The notes beneath the pieces were generated by a model. The model made no database searches, was not told the origin of the DNA, and saw only the letters and a program-made list of their open reading frames with translations. Below, in pieces: positions 17,159 to 28,627 of a stretch of 55,155 nucleotides of DNA. Every line of letters starts with the position of its first letter. Positions within the stretch are counted from its first letter, which is position 1. The position numbers and the translations under genes are program-made. The stretch comes from Bacillota bacterium (lineage in GTDB: Bacteria; Bacillota; UBA4882; UBA8346): contig JAEYGI010000046.1 in assembly GCA_023402395.1 (NCBI GenBank), positions 1-55,155 on the forward strand, written 5' to 3'.

Positions 17159-17211
17159 TCCGGCGCTTTTGAGCCGGGTTTACCCGCCAAAACCGGCTGA
17201 AATGCCGGACC

Positions 17212-17242
17212 AAGAGACCCCGGCTGCCGGGGCCTTTTGGCT
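17212..17242 (+). terminator. Terminator after the beta-barrel-like gene
   Basis: GACCCCGGCTGCCGGGGCC forms a short GC-rich hairpin followed by TTTT on the plus strand, about 55 bases after the stop codon. Confidence 0.6.
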
Positions 17243-17379
17243 TATTAATGCCAAGTAAGGTCCGGAGATTCATTTGAACCAGAACATGACGTTCCGCGCA
17301 ATCATCCATTCTTTGGGCGTGGGGATCGGGCCGCTTCCATAAACCGGCGGCCCCGGCAATTTTCAACGGTTGGCGCGGC

Positions 17380-17408
17380 TTGACACCGTCCGCTGATTGT
17401 GCCATAGT
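17380..17408 (+). promoter_or_regulatory. Putative promoter of the CapA-like gene
   Basis: TTGACA at 17380-17385, a 17-bp spacer and CATAGT at 17403-17408 (four of six bases match the -10 consensus), 43 bases before the start codon. Confidence 0.65.
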
Positions 17409-17451
17409 AAAGTGAAGATCATCGGGAAGAAGCATCCAAAGAGGTGTTGGC

Positions 17452-18549
17452 ATGAAGAAACACGGTATTTTAACGCTTTTAGCGCTGATCGCAGCCATCT
17501 GGTCAGCTTCGGCCGCGGGTCTGACCGCGTCGCCGGCGCCGGTCCCGGGATTCACTCCCTCCCCGCTGCCTCCTTCCGCCCTCACCACCTTGATGGCAGT
17601 GGGCGACCTCGGTTTCCAAAAAATTGACGGCCGGATAATCGCCAATCCCGATTATCCCTGGGCCGGCACCAAGGAAGTTTTAAACACCGCCACCATCCTT
17701 ATGGGCAACCAGGAGGTTCCTTTCTCCGACCGGGGCGCGATCTATGCCGAAAAAACATGGACACTCCGGGCCAATCCGAAGTCCGTCGCGAGTCTGGTCG
17801 CAGCCGGATTTGACGTGGTGACCCTGGCCAATAACCATATGATGGACTACGGCCCGCTGGCGTTGGAGGATACGCTGTTTACGCTGAAAAAAGCCGGGAT
17901 CGCTTACACCGGGGCGGGAATGAACCGCGGCGAGGCCCGCCGCCCCGCTTTTCTCACCGCGCCCGATGGAAAGCGTTTTGCTTTTCTGGCCTATTCCCTG
18001 ACATTTCCGGAGGTTTTCTGGGCGACCCCCACCCGCCCCGGAACGGCTCACGGCAATCCCGCCCATTTTCCGGACGACATTCGGAAGGCCAAAGAGCAGG
18101 CGGATTTCGTCATCGTCTCCTTTCACTGGAGCAAGGAGTTGCAATTTTATCCGTCGGACTACCAAAAGAATTACGGCAAGCGGTGCATCGACGCCGGAGC
18201 CGATTTGGTCATCGGCCATCATCCCCACGTACTGCAAGGGCTGGAGGTCTATAAGGGGAAATTGATCGCTTATAGTCTGGGCAATTTCCTGTTCGGCTCC
18301 TATTCCAAAAACTGCACAGACAGCGCCATTCTCGGCGTTGACTTTGATTCCGGGGGCCCGGTAAAGGCCAGGCTGTATCCGGTCAATGTCAACAACCACC
18401 AAGTGCACTTTCAGACCAGGCTCCGCCGCGGCGCCGACGCCGAACGGGTGCTGCAGGACTTGCGGACCTATTCCAAGGAGTTTGGGACAGTCATTGAAAG
18501 CCATGGGGACGTCGGCGTGATCCGCATCAGGAAGCAGCAGGAACGTTAA
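17452..18549 (+). CDS. Exported CapA/PgsA-type metallophosphatase-fold protein
   Basis: Member of the CapA family (calcineurin-like fold), named for poly-gamma-glutamate capsule synthesis though many members have unknown roles. The 365 residues begin with a signal peptide (HGILTLLALIAAIWSASAAG) and a proline/alanine-rich linker, then the metal-site strand LMAVGDLGFQ near 45, GNQEVPFS in place of the usual GNLETP, TLANNHMMDYG near 128, SFHWSKE near 224, and GHHPHVLQGLEVYKGKLIAY near 260. No pgsB or pgsC genes are adjacent, so capsule synthesis is not implied. GAGGTG precedes the ATG. Confidence 0.87.
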   Translation: MKKHGILTLLALIAAIWSASAAGLTASPAPVPGFTPSPLPPSALTTLMAVGDLGFQKIDGRIIANPDYPWAGTKEVLNTATILMGNQEVPFSDRGAIYAEKTWTLRANPKSVASLVAAGFDVVTLANNHMMDYGPLALEDTLFTLKKAGIAYTGAGMNRGEARRPAFLTAPDGKRFAFLAYSLTFPEVFWATPTRPGTAHGNPAHFPDDIRKAKEQADFVIVSFHWSKELQFYPSDYQKNYGKRCIDAGADLVIGHHPHVLQGLEVYKGKLIAYSLGNFLFGSYSKNCTDSAILGVDFDSGGPVKARLYPVNVNNHQVHFQTRLRRGADAERVLQDLRTYSKEFGTVIESHGDVGVIRIRKQQER

Positions 18550-18552
18550 ATT

Positions 18553-18588
18553 GAAAAGCCGCCCCCTTTGGGGGACGGCTTTTTTGTA
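18553..18588. terminator. Bidirectional terminator between convergent genes
   Basis: AAAAGCCGCCCCC-TTT-GGGGGACGGCTTTTTT lies between the CapA-like gene (plus) and the membrane protein gene (minus); T runs flank it on both strands. Confidence 0.92.
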
Positions 18589-19038
18589 TCACTCCCGAAT
18601 CAGCTTCAGTTTTTTAAACATGAGCCCAAGCAGATATCCATATAATAGGTAACCGGCCAGAATAATCAGTAAGTCCAAGGTTTTATCATGGATTTTCCGC
18701 GTATAGTGGAACGGTTCGTCGAGAAAGCCCAGGTGAAAAAAGAAAATGCAAAAGCTGATAAAAACGGCCTTAAATTGATAAAAATCGCCCGACAAAACCT
18801 TTGAAAATAAAAAGGCCAGGATTACCCCCCAGAACATGCCGACCCCGATGGCGATAATCAACGCAATGACATTCATTACGATATTATTTTGAAAATTAAA
18901 AACCGTGTCTCCGGAGAGGTAACTCAGGCCGAACTCGGTCACCCCGATCCACCGAAAGAATTCGATGAAAACATACATGACCGCCGCGGCAATTCCGCCC
19001 GCCACCGCGCCCTTGACAAATTCCCGGTTGGTTTCCAT
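18589..19038 (-). CDS. Four-helix integral membrane protein of unknown function
   Basis: I do not recognise this 149-residue protein. It shows about four hydrophobic segments: near 10-30 (GAVAGGIAAAVMYVFIEFF), 52-77 (VMNVIALIIAIGVGMFWGVI), 88-104 (AVFISFCIFFFHLGFL) and 118-138 (LLIILAGYLLYGYLLGLMF). The C-terminus is basic (KKLKLIRE). It is transcribed towards the CapA-like gene and shares its terminator. Confidence 0.75.
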   Translation of the reverse strand: METNREFVKGAVAGGIAAAVMYVFIEFFRWIGVTEFGLSYLSGDTVFNFQNNIVMNVIALIIAIGVGMFWGVILAFLFSKVLSGDFYQFKAVFISFCIFFFHLGFLDEPFHYTRKIHDKTLDLLIILAGYLLYGYLLGLMFKKLKLIRE

Positions 19039-19163
19039 GAGTCAGCGCCTCGCATGCAATCCGAATTTTCAACGGGGTATCAGGTTGAATGGGAATGATT
19101 CAACTACGATAGTTTGCTCCGTTTCCAGCCGCGGGTATGCAAGCGCTGCGGTCCGTTCAGGTC

Positions 19164-19247
19164 GCTCCTGCGGCATTCATTGCCGTTCCTGCGGCATTCA
19201 TTGCCGTTCCTGCGGCATTCGTTGCCGCTCCTGCGGCATTCGTTGCC
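19164..19247. repeat. Four tandem 21-bp repeats with internal hairpins
   Basis: Units begin at 19164, 19185, 19206 and 19227 with the pattern GCTCCTGCGGCATTCATTGC. Each holds a small hairpin (CGGCA...TGCCG). The array is in non-coding DNA upstream of the 18589-19038 gene and downstream of serS. Confidence 0.85.
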
Positions 19248-19260
19248 CGTTATAATATAA

Positions 19261-19296
19261 GAAATCCCGGGGGGTCAAGCATAGCCCCGGGATTTT
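19261..19296. terminator. Terminator after serS
   Basis: AAATCCCGGGG faces CCCCGGGATTTT across a short loop. On the minus strand it lies 88 bases after the serS stop codon; the stem would also stop plus-strand transcription. Confidence 0.75.
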
Positions 19297-19383
19297 GTCA
19301 GCAACGATTCTTCTACGATTATCTTAATCATCCGGATACCGGTTAATCACAACCGTCGTTTGGCCTGCCAAGTCTTGCCGCGT

Positions 19384-20658
19384 TCAGGTCCTCCGTAATA
19401 CATCCGTGCCCAGATAGGGCCGGAGTGCCTCCGGCACCGTGACGCTACCGTCCTCGTTCTGATAGTTCTCCAGGATGGCGGCCACGGTCCGGCCGACCGC
19501 GACGCCCGATCCGTTCAGGGTGTGAACGAACTCCGGTTTCGCGCCCGGGGCCGGCCGGAACTTGATCCCCGCCCGGCGGGCCTGGAAGTCCTCAAAATTG
19601 CTGCAACTGGAGATCTCCCGGTACATATTGAAGCTGGGGAGCCAAACCTCCAGGTCGTAACATTTGGCGGCGGAGAACCCCTGATCGCCGCTGCAAAGCA
19701 GCATCACGCGGTACGGCAGGCCTAGGCGCTGCAATACCGCTTCGGCGTCATTCACTAATTTCTCGTGTTCGGCGTAGGACTCCTCGGGCCGGGCGAACTT
19801 GACCAACTCCACCTTGTTGAACTGGTGCTGCCGGATGATGCCGCGGGTATCGCGGCCGGCCGATCCGGCCTCCGCCCGGAAGCAGGCGGTATAGGCCGCG
19901 TACTTGATGGGCAGGATCTCGGCTTCGAGAATCTCGTCGCGATGCAGGTTGGTCACGGGCACCTCAGCGGTAGGAATCAAATAAAATTCGCCGGGACCGG
20001 CCTTGAACATATCCTCCTCGAACTTCGGCAACTGGCCGGTGCCAATCATCGAGGCCCGGTTCACCAGAAACGGCGGAAAGATTTCGGTATAGCCGTGCTC
20101 CCCGGTATGCAGGTCAAGCATGAAATTGATCAGGGCCCGCTCCAGCCTGGCGCCCCAACGCCGCATCACTACGAACCGGGCGCCGCTGATCTTGGCGGCC
20201 CGTTCAAAGTCCATCAGCCCCAGACCGACGCCCACATCATCATGGCTTTTGGGCTCAAAGTCAAACCGGCGCGGCTCGCCCCAGGTCCGGACCAGTTGGT
20301 TGGCGGTCTCATCCGGGCCGACCGGAACCGACTCGTGGGGGAGGTTCGGGATCACCATCAGGATCGCTTCCAACCGCTCCTCGATCTCTTTGACTTTCCG
20401 GTCCATTTCGCCGATCCTGTCGCCGACTTGCTGCATTTCGGCGATGAGCGCCGCAGCGTCCCCGCCTTGGGACTTCAGTTTCCCGACCTCCTTGGAAACC
20501 ACGTTCCGGCGGTTTTTCAACTGTTCGACTTCCACCAGTACCTTGCGGCGTTCTTCATCCAGGGCGATAAATTCATCGAGCGGAACCTTGGCCCCGCGTT
20601 TGGCCATTCCTTCCCGGACCTTCTCCGGCACGGTCCGGACCAGTTTGATATCGAGCAT
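19384..20658 (-). CDS. serS: Serine--tRNA ligase
   Basis: Charges tRNA-Ser (and tRNA-Sec) with serine. The 424 residues have the N-terminal coiled-coil tRNA-binding arm (about 28-100, rich in KNRRNVVSKEVGKLK heptads), then class II motifs: motif 2 TACFRAEAGSAGRDTRGIIR near 255, EISSCSNFEDFQARRAGI near 340 and motif 3 LNGSGVAVGRTVAAILENYQ near 375. The ATG at 20658 has AGGAG eight bases before it; the GTG three codons earlier lies directly on that site. No T-box leader is seen upstream. Confidence 0.97.
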   Translation of the reverse strand: MLDIKLVRTVPEKVREGMAKRGAKVPLDEFIALDEERRKVLVEVEQLKNRRNVVSKEVGKLKSQGGDAAALIAEMQQVGDRIGEMDRKVKEIEERLEAILMVIPNLPHESVPVGPDETANQLVRTWGEPRRFDFEPKSHDDVGVGLGLMDFERAAKISGARFVVMRRWGARLERALINFMLDLHTGEHGYTEIFPPFLVNRASMIGTGQLPKFEEDMFKAGPGEFYLIPTAEVPVTNLHRDEILEAEILPIKYAAYTACFRAEAGSAGRDTRGIIRQHQFNKVELVKFARPEESYAEHEKLVNDAEAVLQRLGLPYRVMLLCSGDQGFSAAKCYDLEVWLPSFNMYREISSCSNFEDFQARRAGIKFRPAPGAKPEFVHTLNGSGVAVGRTVAAILENYQNEDGSVTVPEALRPYLGTDVLRRT

Positions 20659-20699
20659 TGCTGCCACTCCTTTTATTGATTAAATGATTCCCATGAATG

Positions 20700-20882
20700 G
20701 ATATATAAGCTGAATTAAATTTTTAATATGCATCATGTCTTTAAAGCCAGGCCATGATGAAAGAATTAATGAATTTAATTCAACTTATTTCAGCTGTAAT
20801 GGGATGAAGTAAATTCCGATTTGATTCATTTGCATTCGGCTTTAGAAATGCAAATTTAATATTAAGAATTTACTTCATCCCA
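20700..20882. repeat. Two adjacent AT-rich hairpin elements
   Basis: Left hairpin: AAGCTGAATTAAATT near 20708 faces AATTTAATTCAACTT near 20773. Right hairpin: a perfect 16-bp inverted repeat GGGATGAAGTAAATTC at 20802-20817 and 20866-20881, with an inner ATTTGCATT/AATGCAAAT pair. The right element is closely similar to 31147-31227, so it is a dispersed, MITE-like repeat. Confidence 0.82.
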
Positions 20883-20898
20883 TATACTGAATTATCGG

Positions 20899-21768
20899 TT
20901 ATTTTTCTGACCGCAACCGGTTTCGCTGCCGGTTGATCTCATAAAGGATGATCGAAGCCGCGCAGGCAACATTCAGCGACGAGGCGGACCCGGCCGCGCT
21001 CATCGGAATGGTAACCAAGCTGTCGCAGGCCTGCTTGTAATTCCAGCTCAGCCCCTCGGTTTCATTGCCGATCAGGATCACCAGCGGCCCGGTCAGGTCG
21101 CACCCGTCGGTGCGATGTTCGGCCCGGGCGCTGGTTCCGATGATCCGCAGCGCGGGATACCGGGCTTTCTGGCGTTCCAGCCACTCCTGGAAATCGCTGG
21201 CCGCCGGAACCCGGATCACCGGCAGTTTGAAAAACGATCCCATGGATGCGCCGATGGTTTCCGGATCGTACAGATCCACCGCGTGGCCGGTAATGATTAA
21301 GCCCTGCGCGCCCAAGGCGTCGCAGGAACGGATCATCGTCCCGAGATTCCCCTTGTTGGAGGGGCGGTCAAAGACGACCAGCAGCGGATTTTGGTCCGGG
21401 ACGATCCGGGCCGGATCATCCTCGGACATTTGAATGATGGCGATCAGTTCCGAGGTGTCCTCTTTATCGCTTAATTGATGGAGCAGCGCGTCGCTCAATT
21501 CGTAATGGGTCGCTGCGGCGGTCCTTGCCAGAATGTCGCTCGCCCAGTCCGACAGGGGTTTTTGGCCGGAATAGAGCAAGCCCTTGATGGTCCAGCCATT
21601 TTTGACGGCTTCGTTGATATTGCGGACCCCTTCCACGAAGAATTCGCGGTAATGATGGCGTTTGTTCCGGTTTCGCTTCAGCACCTCGAACCGCTGAAAC
21701 TGATTGTTGGCCGCATAAACTTTGACGACTGGCGTTTTATGCAACGCCGACCAGTCCTCCTCGAACAT
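20899..21768 (-). CDS. SPOUT-class RNA 2'-O-ribose methyltransferase (TrmH family)
   Basis: Predicted to methylate a ribose in rRNA or tRNA using S-adenosylmethionine. The 289 residues have an N-terminal substrate-binding part (FFVEGVRNINEAV near 48) and a C-terminal knotted SPOUT domain with the three motifs RPSNKGNLGTMIRSCDALGA (near 135), ILIGNETEGLS (near 230) and PMSAAGSASSLNVACAASI (near 255). The target cannot be assigned from the sequence. It is a single gene between the hairpin elements and the SpoIID-type gene. Confidence 0.9.
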   Translation of the reverse strand: MFEEDWSALHKTPVVKVYAANNQFQRFEVLKRNRNKRHHYREFFVEGVRNINEAVKNGWTIKGLLYSGQKPLSDWASDILARTAAATHYELSDALLHQLSDKEDTSELIAIIQMSEDDPARIVPDQNPLLVVFDRPSNKGNLGTMIRSCDALGAQGLIITGHAVDLYDPETIGASMGSFFKLPVIRVPAASDFQEWLERQKARYPALRIIGTSARAEHRTDGCDLTGPLVILIGNETEGLSWNYKQACDSLVTIPMSAAGSASSLNVACAASIILYEINRQRNRLRSEK

Positions 21769-21885
21769 TCTCCGACCGGTTGCCGGTCACCAATGAGAAA
21801 GCCATTCGTTAACCACTTTACCATAGCTCAAATGCGGCCCGCTGTCAATAGTTCCGCCTTGGCCGGCGCGCCGGCTGTTTCGGGG

Positions 21886-23901
21886 TTAATATTTTCGGGT
21901 CAGCGACGTTCCGGGGTAATAATGATCCAGGATCCGTTCAAACGCCTCGCCTTGGGCGGCCATGCCAGCCGCGCCGCTTTGGCTCATCCCGACGCCGTGA
22001 CCCCAGCCGCCGCCTTTAAAAATAAAGTACTCAGGCAATCCGGCCCGGCCCGGCTTCGGCCCGACCACGAACAAATTGCTGCGCAGCCCTCCCAAAAGAT
22101 AGCGCATGGAATCGCCGCTGATAATCGTCTCGCCTTGCGTGCCCCGGATCAGCACTCGCCGGACCCGGCCGCTGATGCCGCGCTCCAGCGGCAGAACGGC
22201 TTTTACTTTTCCGATTCGTGCCTTGGCTCCAATTCGCGACTCCAGCGTCTCCCGGCCGATCCAGGCCTGCCAGCGATAGGCCGACCGGGTATGATAGCCC
22301 ATTCCGAAGCAGGTGGACTCGGGCTGTCCGCTGAGCCAGGCGTCCAAATCGGCGGGAGTCAGCGGATCGGCCCGCTCCGCCAGCGGCGCCTCGGGAACGG
22401 CCTTCAGATAAGGATGGCCGTAGCCCCAGACGGTCTCTTCGTCTTCGGTGTATCCCCCGCTATTATCATGATAATAGGTAAGCGCCGGCTTCCCTTCGTA
22501 GGTCAGGATCCGGCCCCGGGTCGAGTCCACCGCCGCCCGCACCGCCGGGGTTTCCTCCGCCACCCCGTTATAAACCTGGGAGACCGGAGTGGCCAGCAGA
22601 TCGTAGCCCCGAGAGGCATAACGTCCCAGGTTGGCGACGGCGTAAGTCCGGGCCGCCACCGCTTGAGCCCTGAGCGCCGCCGCCGGCCAATGCGCCGGAA
22701 TCTCCGACGGCACCACCGAATATAAGTATTTCTCCAGCTTGACATGGTTGACGATAGTCATGCCCCGCGGGCCCGGAATAAAGGTAAAATTGCCCCGGTA
22801 CGCCCGTTGGCTTTTGGCCCGCCACTCACCGCCGCCGAGCAATAAAACCTCAGTCAACCGGGTGATCGCCTTTCCTTCCGGATAAACCAGTGTCAACGGC
22901 CCCCGGCTTTGCGCCAAGACTTGGCCGTCCGCCGCCTTAACCAATATGCCGTATCCGTTCGCCTGCAACATCAGGGTGGCCGGGCCGCTGCCCTGATAAC
23001 ACATTTCCCGCCGGAGATTGACCAATTGGAAGCCTTGGTTAATATTCAGTTTCAACCGGCCAATCCCGAAGGTAAGGCCGATTCGGATCACCGGTTCGGT
23101 TTCGCTGGCTTCCGGCTCGGCCGATTCATCCGGCAGAGGTGCTTCAGCCGGAGACTCTTCCCCGGTTGTCTCAAAAACGTTGCTTAAAATAAAGCCGTCC
23201 GGGTTAGTACGGTAACTGGGATTCAACCGCCGCATCACGGCGGTGACGGCCGAACGCCGGTCGGCCCCCAGAATGGAACCGGCCAGGGGCACGTATTCTT
23301 GGATAAGATGGGGTTCTTTGTCCAGTGCAGCTTGGAACCAGCGCGCCGCTTCGGCCGGATCGCCTTCTTTCTGCCGGATCAGGCCCATTGCATAAAACGC
23401 TTGGGGAGGACAGTTGGGAAGCAGGGTCAATTGCTTAAGCCGTTCCTTAGCGGCTTGATTGGCATTGTGAGCGGCGAGCCACAAAGCCTGCCAGAACCGA
23501 GTCTCGGCCGGATCTTCGACTTTGATCGATAACGGGGAGGGGGGAGAAGTGCCAGCCAGGAATGCGGTCTCGGCCAAGTTGGCCTGAACTCCGGGCTCGG
23601 CCGGGAGCATTTCGGAGAGCAATTGCCAATGGGAAAGCGCCTCGTCGATCCGTCCGGCCTGCCGCAGCAGGCAGGCCAGATTGAGCCGGGCTGTTGTGAG
23701 TCCGGGAGACGCCGCGACCGCCCACCGGAGAATATTGATCGCCTCCGTGAGCCTGCCCCGATAATAGCTGTCCGTGGCCGCCCGTACCGGGTCCGCGGCT
23801 TCGTCGGCCCGGATCGCGACTGAGCCCGCCAGGCAGATCATAATTAAAAAGGCCGCCCAAAAGCGTCGTTGGGGAACCATTCGTCCACTCCGTTGGCACA
23901 T
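21886..23901 (-). CDS. SpoIID/LytB-domain protein with N-terminal TPR repeats
   Basis: Exported 671-residue protein. A signal peptide (FWAAFLIMICLAGSVAIRA) is followed by TPR-like repeats (about 40-210: YYRGRLTEAINILRWAV, AGRIDEALSHWQLL, EGDPAEAARWFQAALDKEP). A linker and a beta region lead to the SpoIID domain from about 370: YLYSVVPSEIPAHWP, AQAVAARTYAVANLGRY, YYHDNSGGYTEDEE, and the C-terminal GGGWGHGVGMSQSGA. SpoIID is a lytic transglycosylase in spore engulfment; this relative may act in sporulation or wall turnover. AAAGGAG precedes the ATG at 23901. Confidence 0.9.
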   Translation of the reverse strand: MCQRSGRMVPQRRFWAAFLIMICLAGSVAIRADEAADPVRAATDSYYRGRLTEAINILRWAVAASPGLTTARLNLACLLRQAGRIDEALSHWQLLSEMLPAEPGVQANLAETAFLAGTSPPSPLSIKVEDPAETRFWQALWLAAHNANQAAKERLKQLTLLPNCPPQAFYAMGLIRQKEGDPAEAARWFQAALDKEPHLIQEYVPLAGSILGADRRSAVTAVMRRLNPSYRTNPDGFILSNVFETTGEESPAEAPLPDESAEPEASETEPVIRIGLTFGIGRLKLNINQGFQLVNLRREMCYQGSGPATLMLQANGYGILVKAADGQVLAQSRGPLTLVYPEGKAITRLTEVLLLGGGEWRAKSQRAYRGNFTFIPGPRGMTIVNHVKLEKYLYSVVPSEIPAHWPAAALRAQAVAARTYAVANLGRYASRGYDLLATPVSQVYNGVAEETPAVRAAVDSTRGRILTYEGKPALTYYHDNSGGYTEDEETVWGYGHPYLKAVPEAPLAERADPLTPADLDAWLSGQPESTCFGMGYHTRSAYRWQAWIGRETLESRIGAKARIGKVKAVLPLERGISGRVRRVLIRGTQGETIISGDSMRYLLGGLRSNLFVVGPKPGRAGLPEYFIFKGGGWGHGVGMSQSGAAGMAAQGEAFERILDHYYPGTSLTRKY

Positions 23902-24035
23902 AGCGGCTCCTTTGCCAAAAACGTTTGATGATAGTTTTCGACCATGGATTTATTTTTCCCTTTTATTGGACTAAATTAATATTGCAAAAATTTGTCGCAG
24001 GTCTGGTTTGGCCGCCAAATTCCTTGATGAAATTC

Positions 24036-24064
24036 TTGCGTTCTTCGGCCGCTCCGGGTACAAT
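24036..24064 (+). promoter_or_regulatory. Sigma-A-type promoter of the CMP-kinase-like gene
   Basis: TTGCGT at 24036-24041, a 17-bp spacer and TACAAT at 24059-24064, 38 bases before the start codon. Confidence 0.75.
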
Positions 24065-24102
24065 GAGATTAAAATTTTTTATATTAATTCAAGGAGCCTC
24101 CC

Positions 24103-24675
24103 ATGTCGGAACAACTTACCAAGATTGCCGTCTCCGGTGACCTCGGCAGCGGTAAAAGCACTGTCTGCAAACTTCTCCTCGCCAAACTTCCCGGATTTCG
24201 CCTGTATTCCATGGGCGAGGCCTGGCGGAAGCTGGCCGAAGAACGCGGCATGACCATCCTGGAATTAAATCAATATTCGGAGACTCATCCCCTCGATGAA
24301 GAGATGGACCGGAGAATGGCCGAGATCGGCCAAGGTCCGGAGCCGATCATCTTCGATTCCAGGCTGGCCTGGCACTTTGTCCCGCACTCCCTGAAGGTTC
24401 ATCTGACCGTGGACCCCGAGGTGGCGGCGGAACGGATCTTCAATGACCGCCGCCGCGGCGACGCCGAGGAGTATGCCTCGATCGGGGAAGCGCTTCAAAA
24501 GATTCGCGACCGGAAGGAAAGCGAGAAGGCTCGGTATTTACAGAAGTATGGAATTGATAACACCGACCTGGGCAATTATGATCTGGTCGTCGACACGTCG
24601 GCACAAAGCCCGGAAGAGATTGCCGGGATTATCGTAGCCGCTTTTCAGGAGGGGTCCCGCAGACTGAAGGACTGA
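24103..24675 (+). CDS. Cytidylate-kinase-like P-loop kinase
   Basis: 190-residue nucleotide kinase of the AAA_33/cytidylate-kinase-like type. It starts with IAVSGDLGSGKSTVCKLLL (P-loop near residue 13), has IIFDSRLAWHFV near 86 (an Asp-Ser-Arg catalytic motif as in CMP kinases) and a basic lid IFNDRRRGDAEEY near 113. It resembles the short archaeal-type cytidylate kinase more than the standard Cmk of about 225 residues, and may phosphorylate CMP or dCMP; the substrate is not certain. AAGGAG lies eight bases before the ATG. Confidence 0.8.
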   Translation: MSEQLTKIAVSGDLGSGKSTVCKLLLAKLPGFRLYSMGEAWRKLAEERGMTILELNQYSETHPLDEEMDRRMAEIGQGPEPIIFDSRLAWHFVPHSLKVHLTVDPEVAAERIFNDRRRGDAEEYASIGEALQKIRDRKESEKARYLQKYGIDNTDLGNYDLVVDTSAQSPEEIAGIIVAAFQEGSRRLKD

Positions 24676-24739
24676 TCCAGCCAGCTGCCGGTTGCTCCGC
24701 GTTTCGTTCTCCAAATATAATTTCGCAATTCATCGAAAA

Positions 24740-24776
24740 AATAAGGCCGACTCGCGTCGGCCTTATTTTTTCGGTT
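24740..24776. terminator. Bidirectional terminator between convergent genes
   Basis: AATAAGGCCGAC-TCGC-GTCGGCCTTATTTTTT is a 12-bp perfect stem with T runs on both strands; it serves the kinase gene and nifJ. Confidence 0.95.
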
Positions 24777-24783
24777 ATATCGC

Positions 24784-28299
<3,516 letters not shown>

Positions 28300-28627
28300 A
28301 TGTCTTCCCCCTTACGTTAATAAAAACTGATAGTAGGATAAAATTAAAAAAATATGGAAACAAAAGACCTATAACTTGACATAATGTTCCCAAAATATTA
28401 CCCTACCTATCATATCGCATTTTTATACATGGCGAAAGCCCTTTAACAAAAAAATAACAAGCAACCGGCTCCAGACCTTGATTTATCGGCATTTTCAACC
28501 GTTTTTCCCAAAAAATTATTCGCCCGTTTTCCGGGGCGGCCTAAAAGTAAGGTTTGCGTCAAATATAAACTATCCCGGCACGAAAAAGCTATCCGCATTG
28601 GGACGGATGGCCGGCAAGGCGCGTTCG
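28300..28627. other. Intergenic region upstream of nifJ
   Basis: This AT-rich 328-bp stretch should hold the nifJ promoter (minus) and the end of the chemoreceptor transcript. I find no convincing -35/-10 pair, terminator or gene. Confidence 0.35.
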
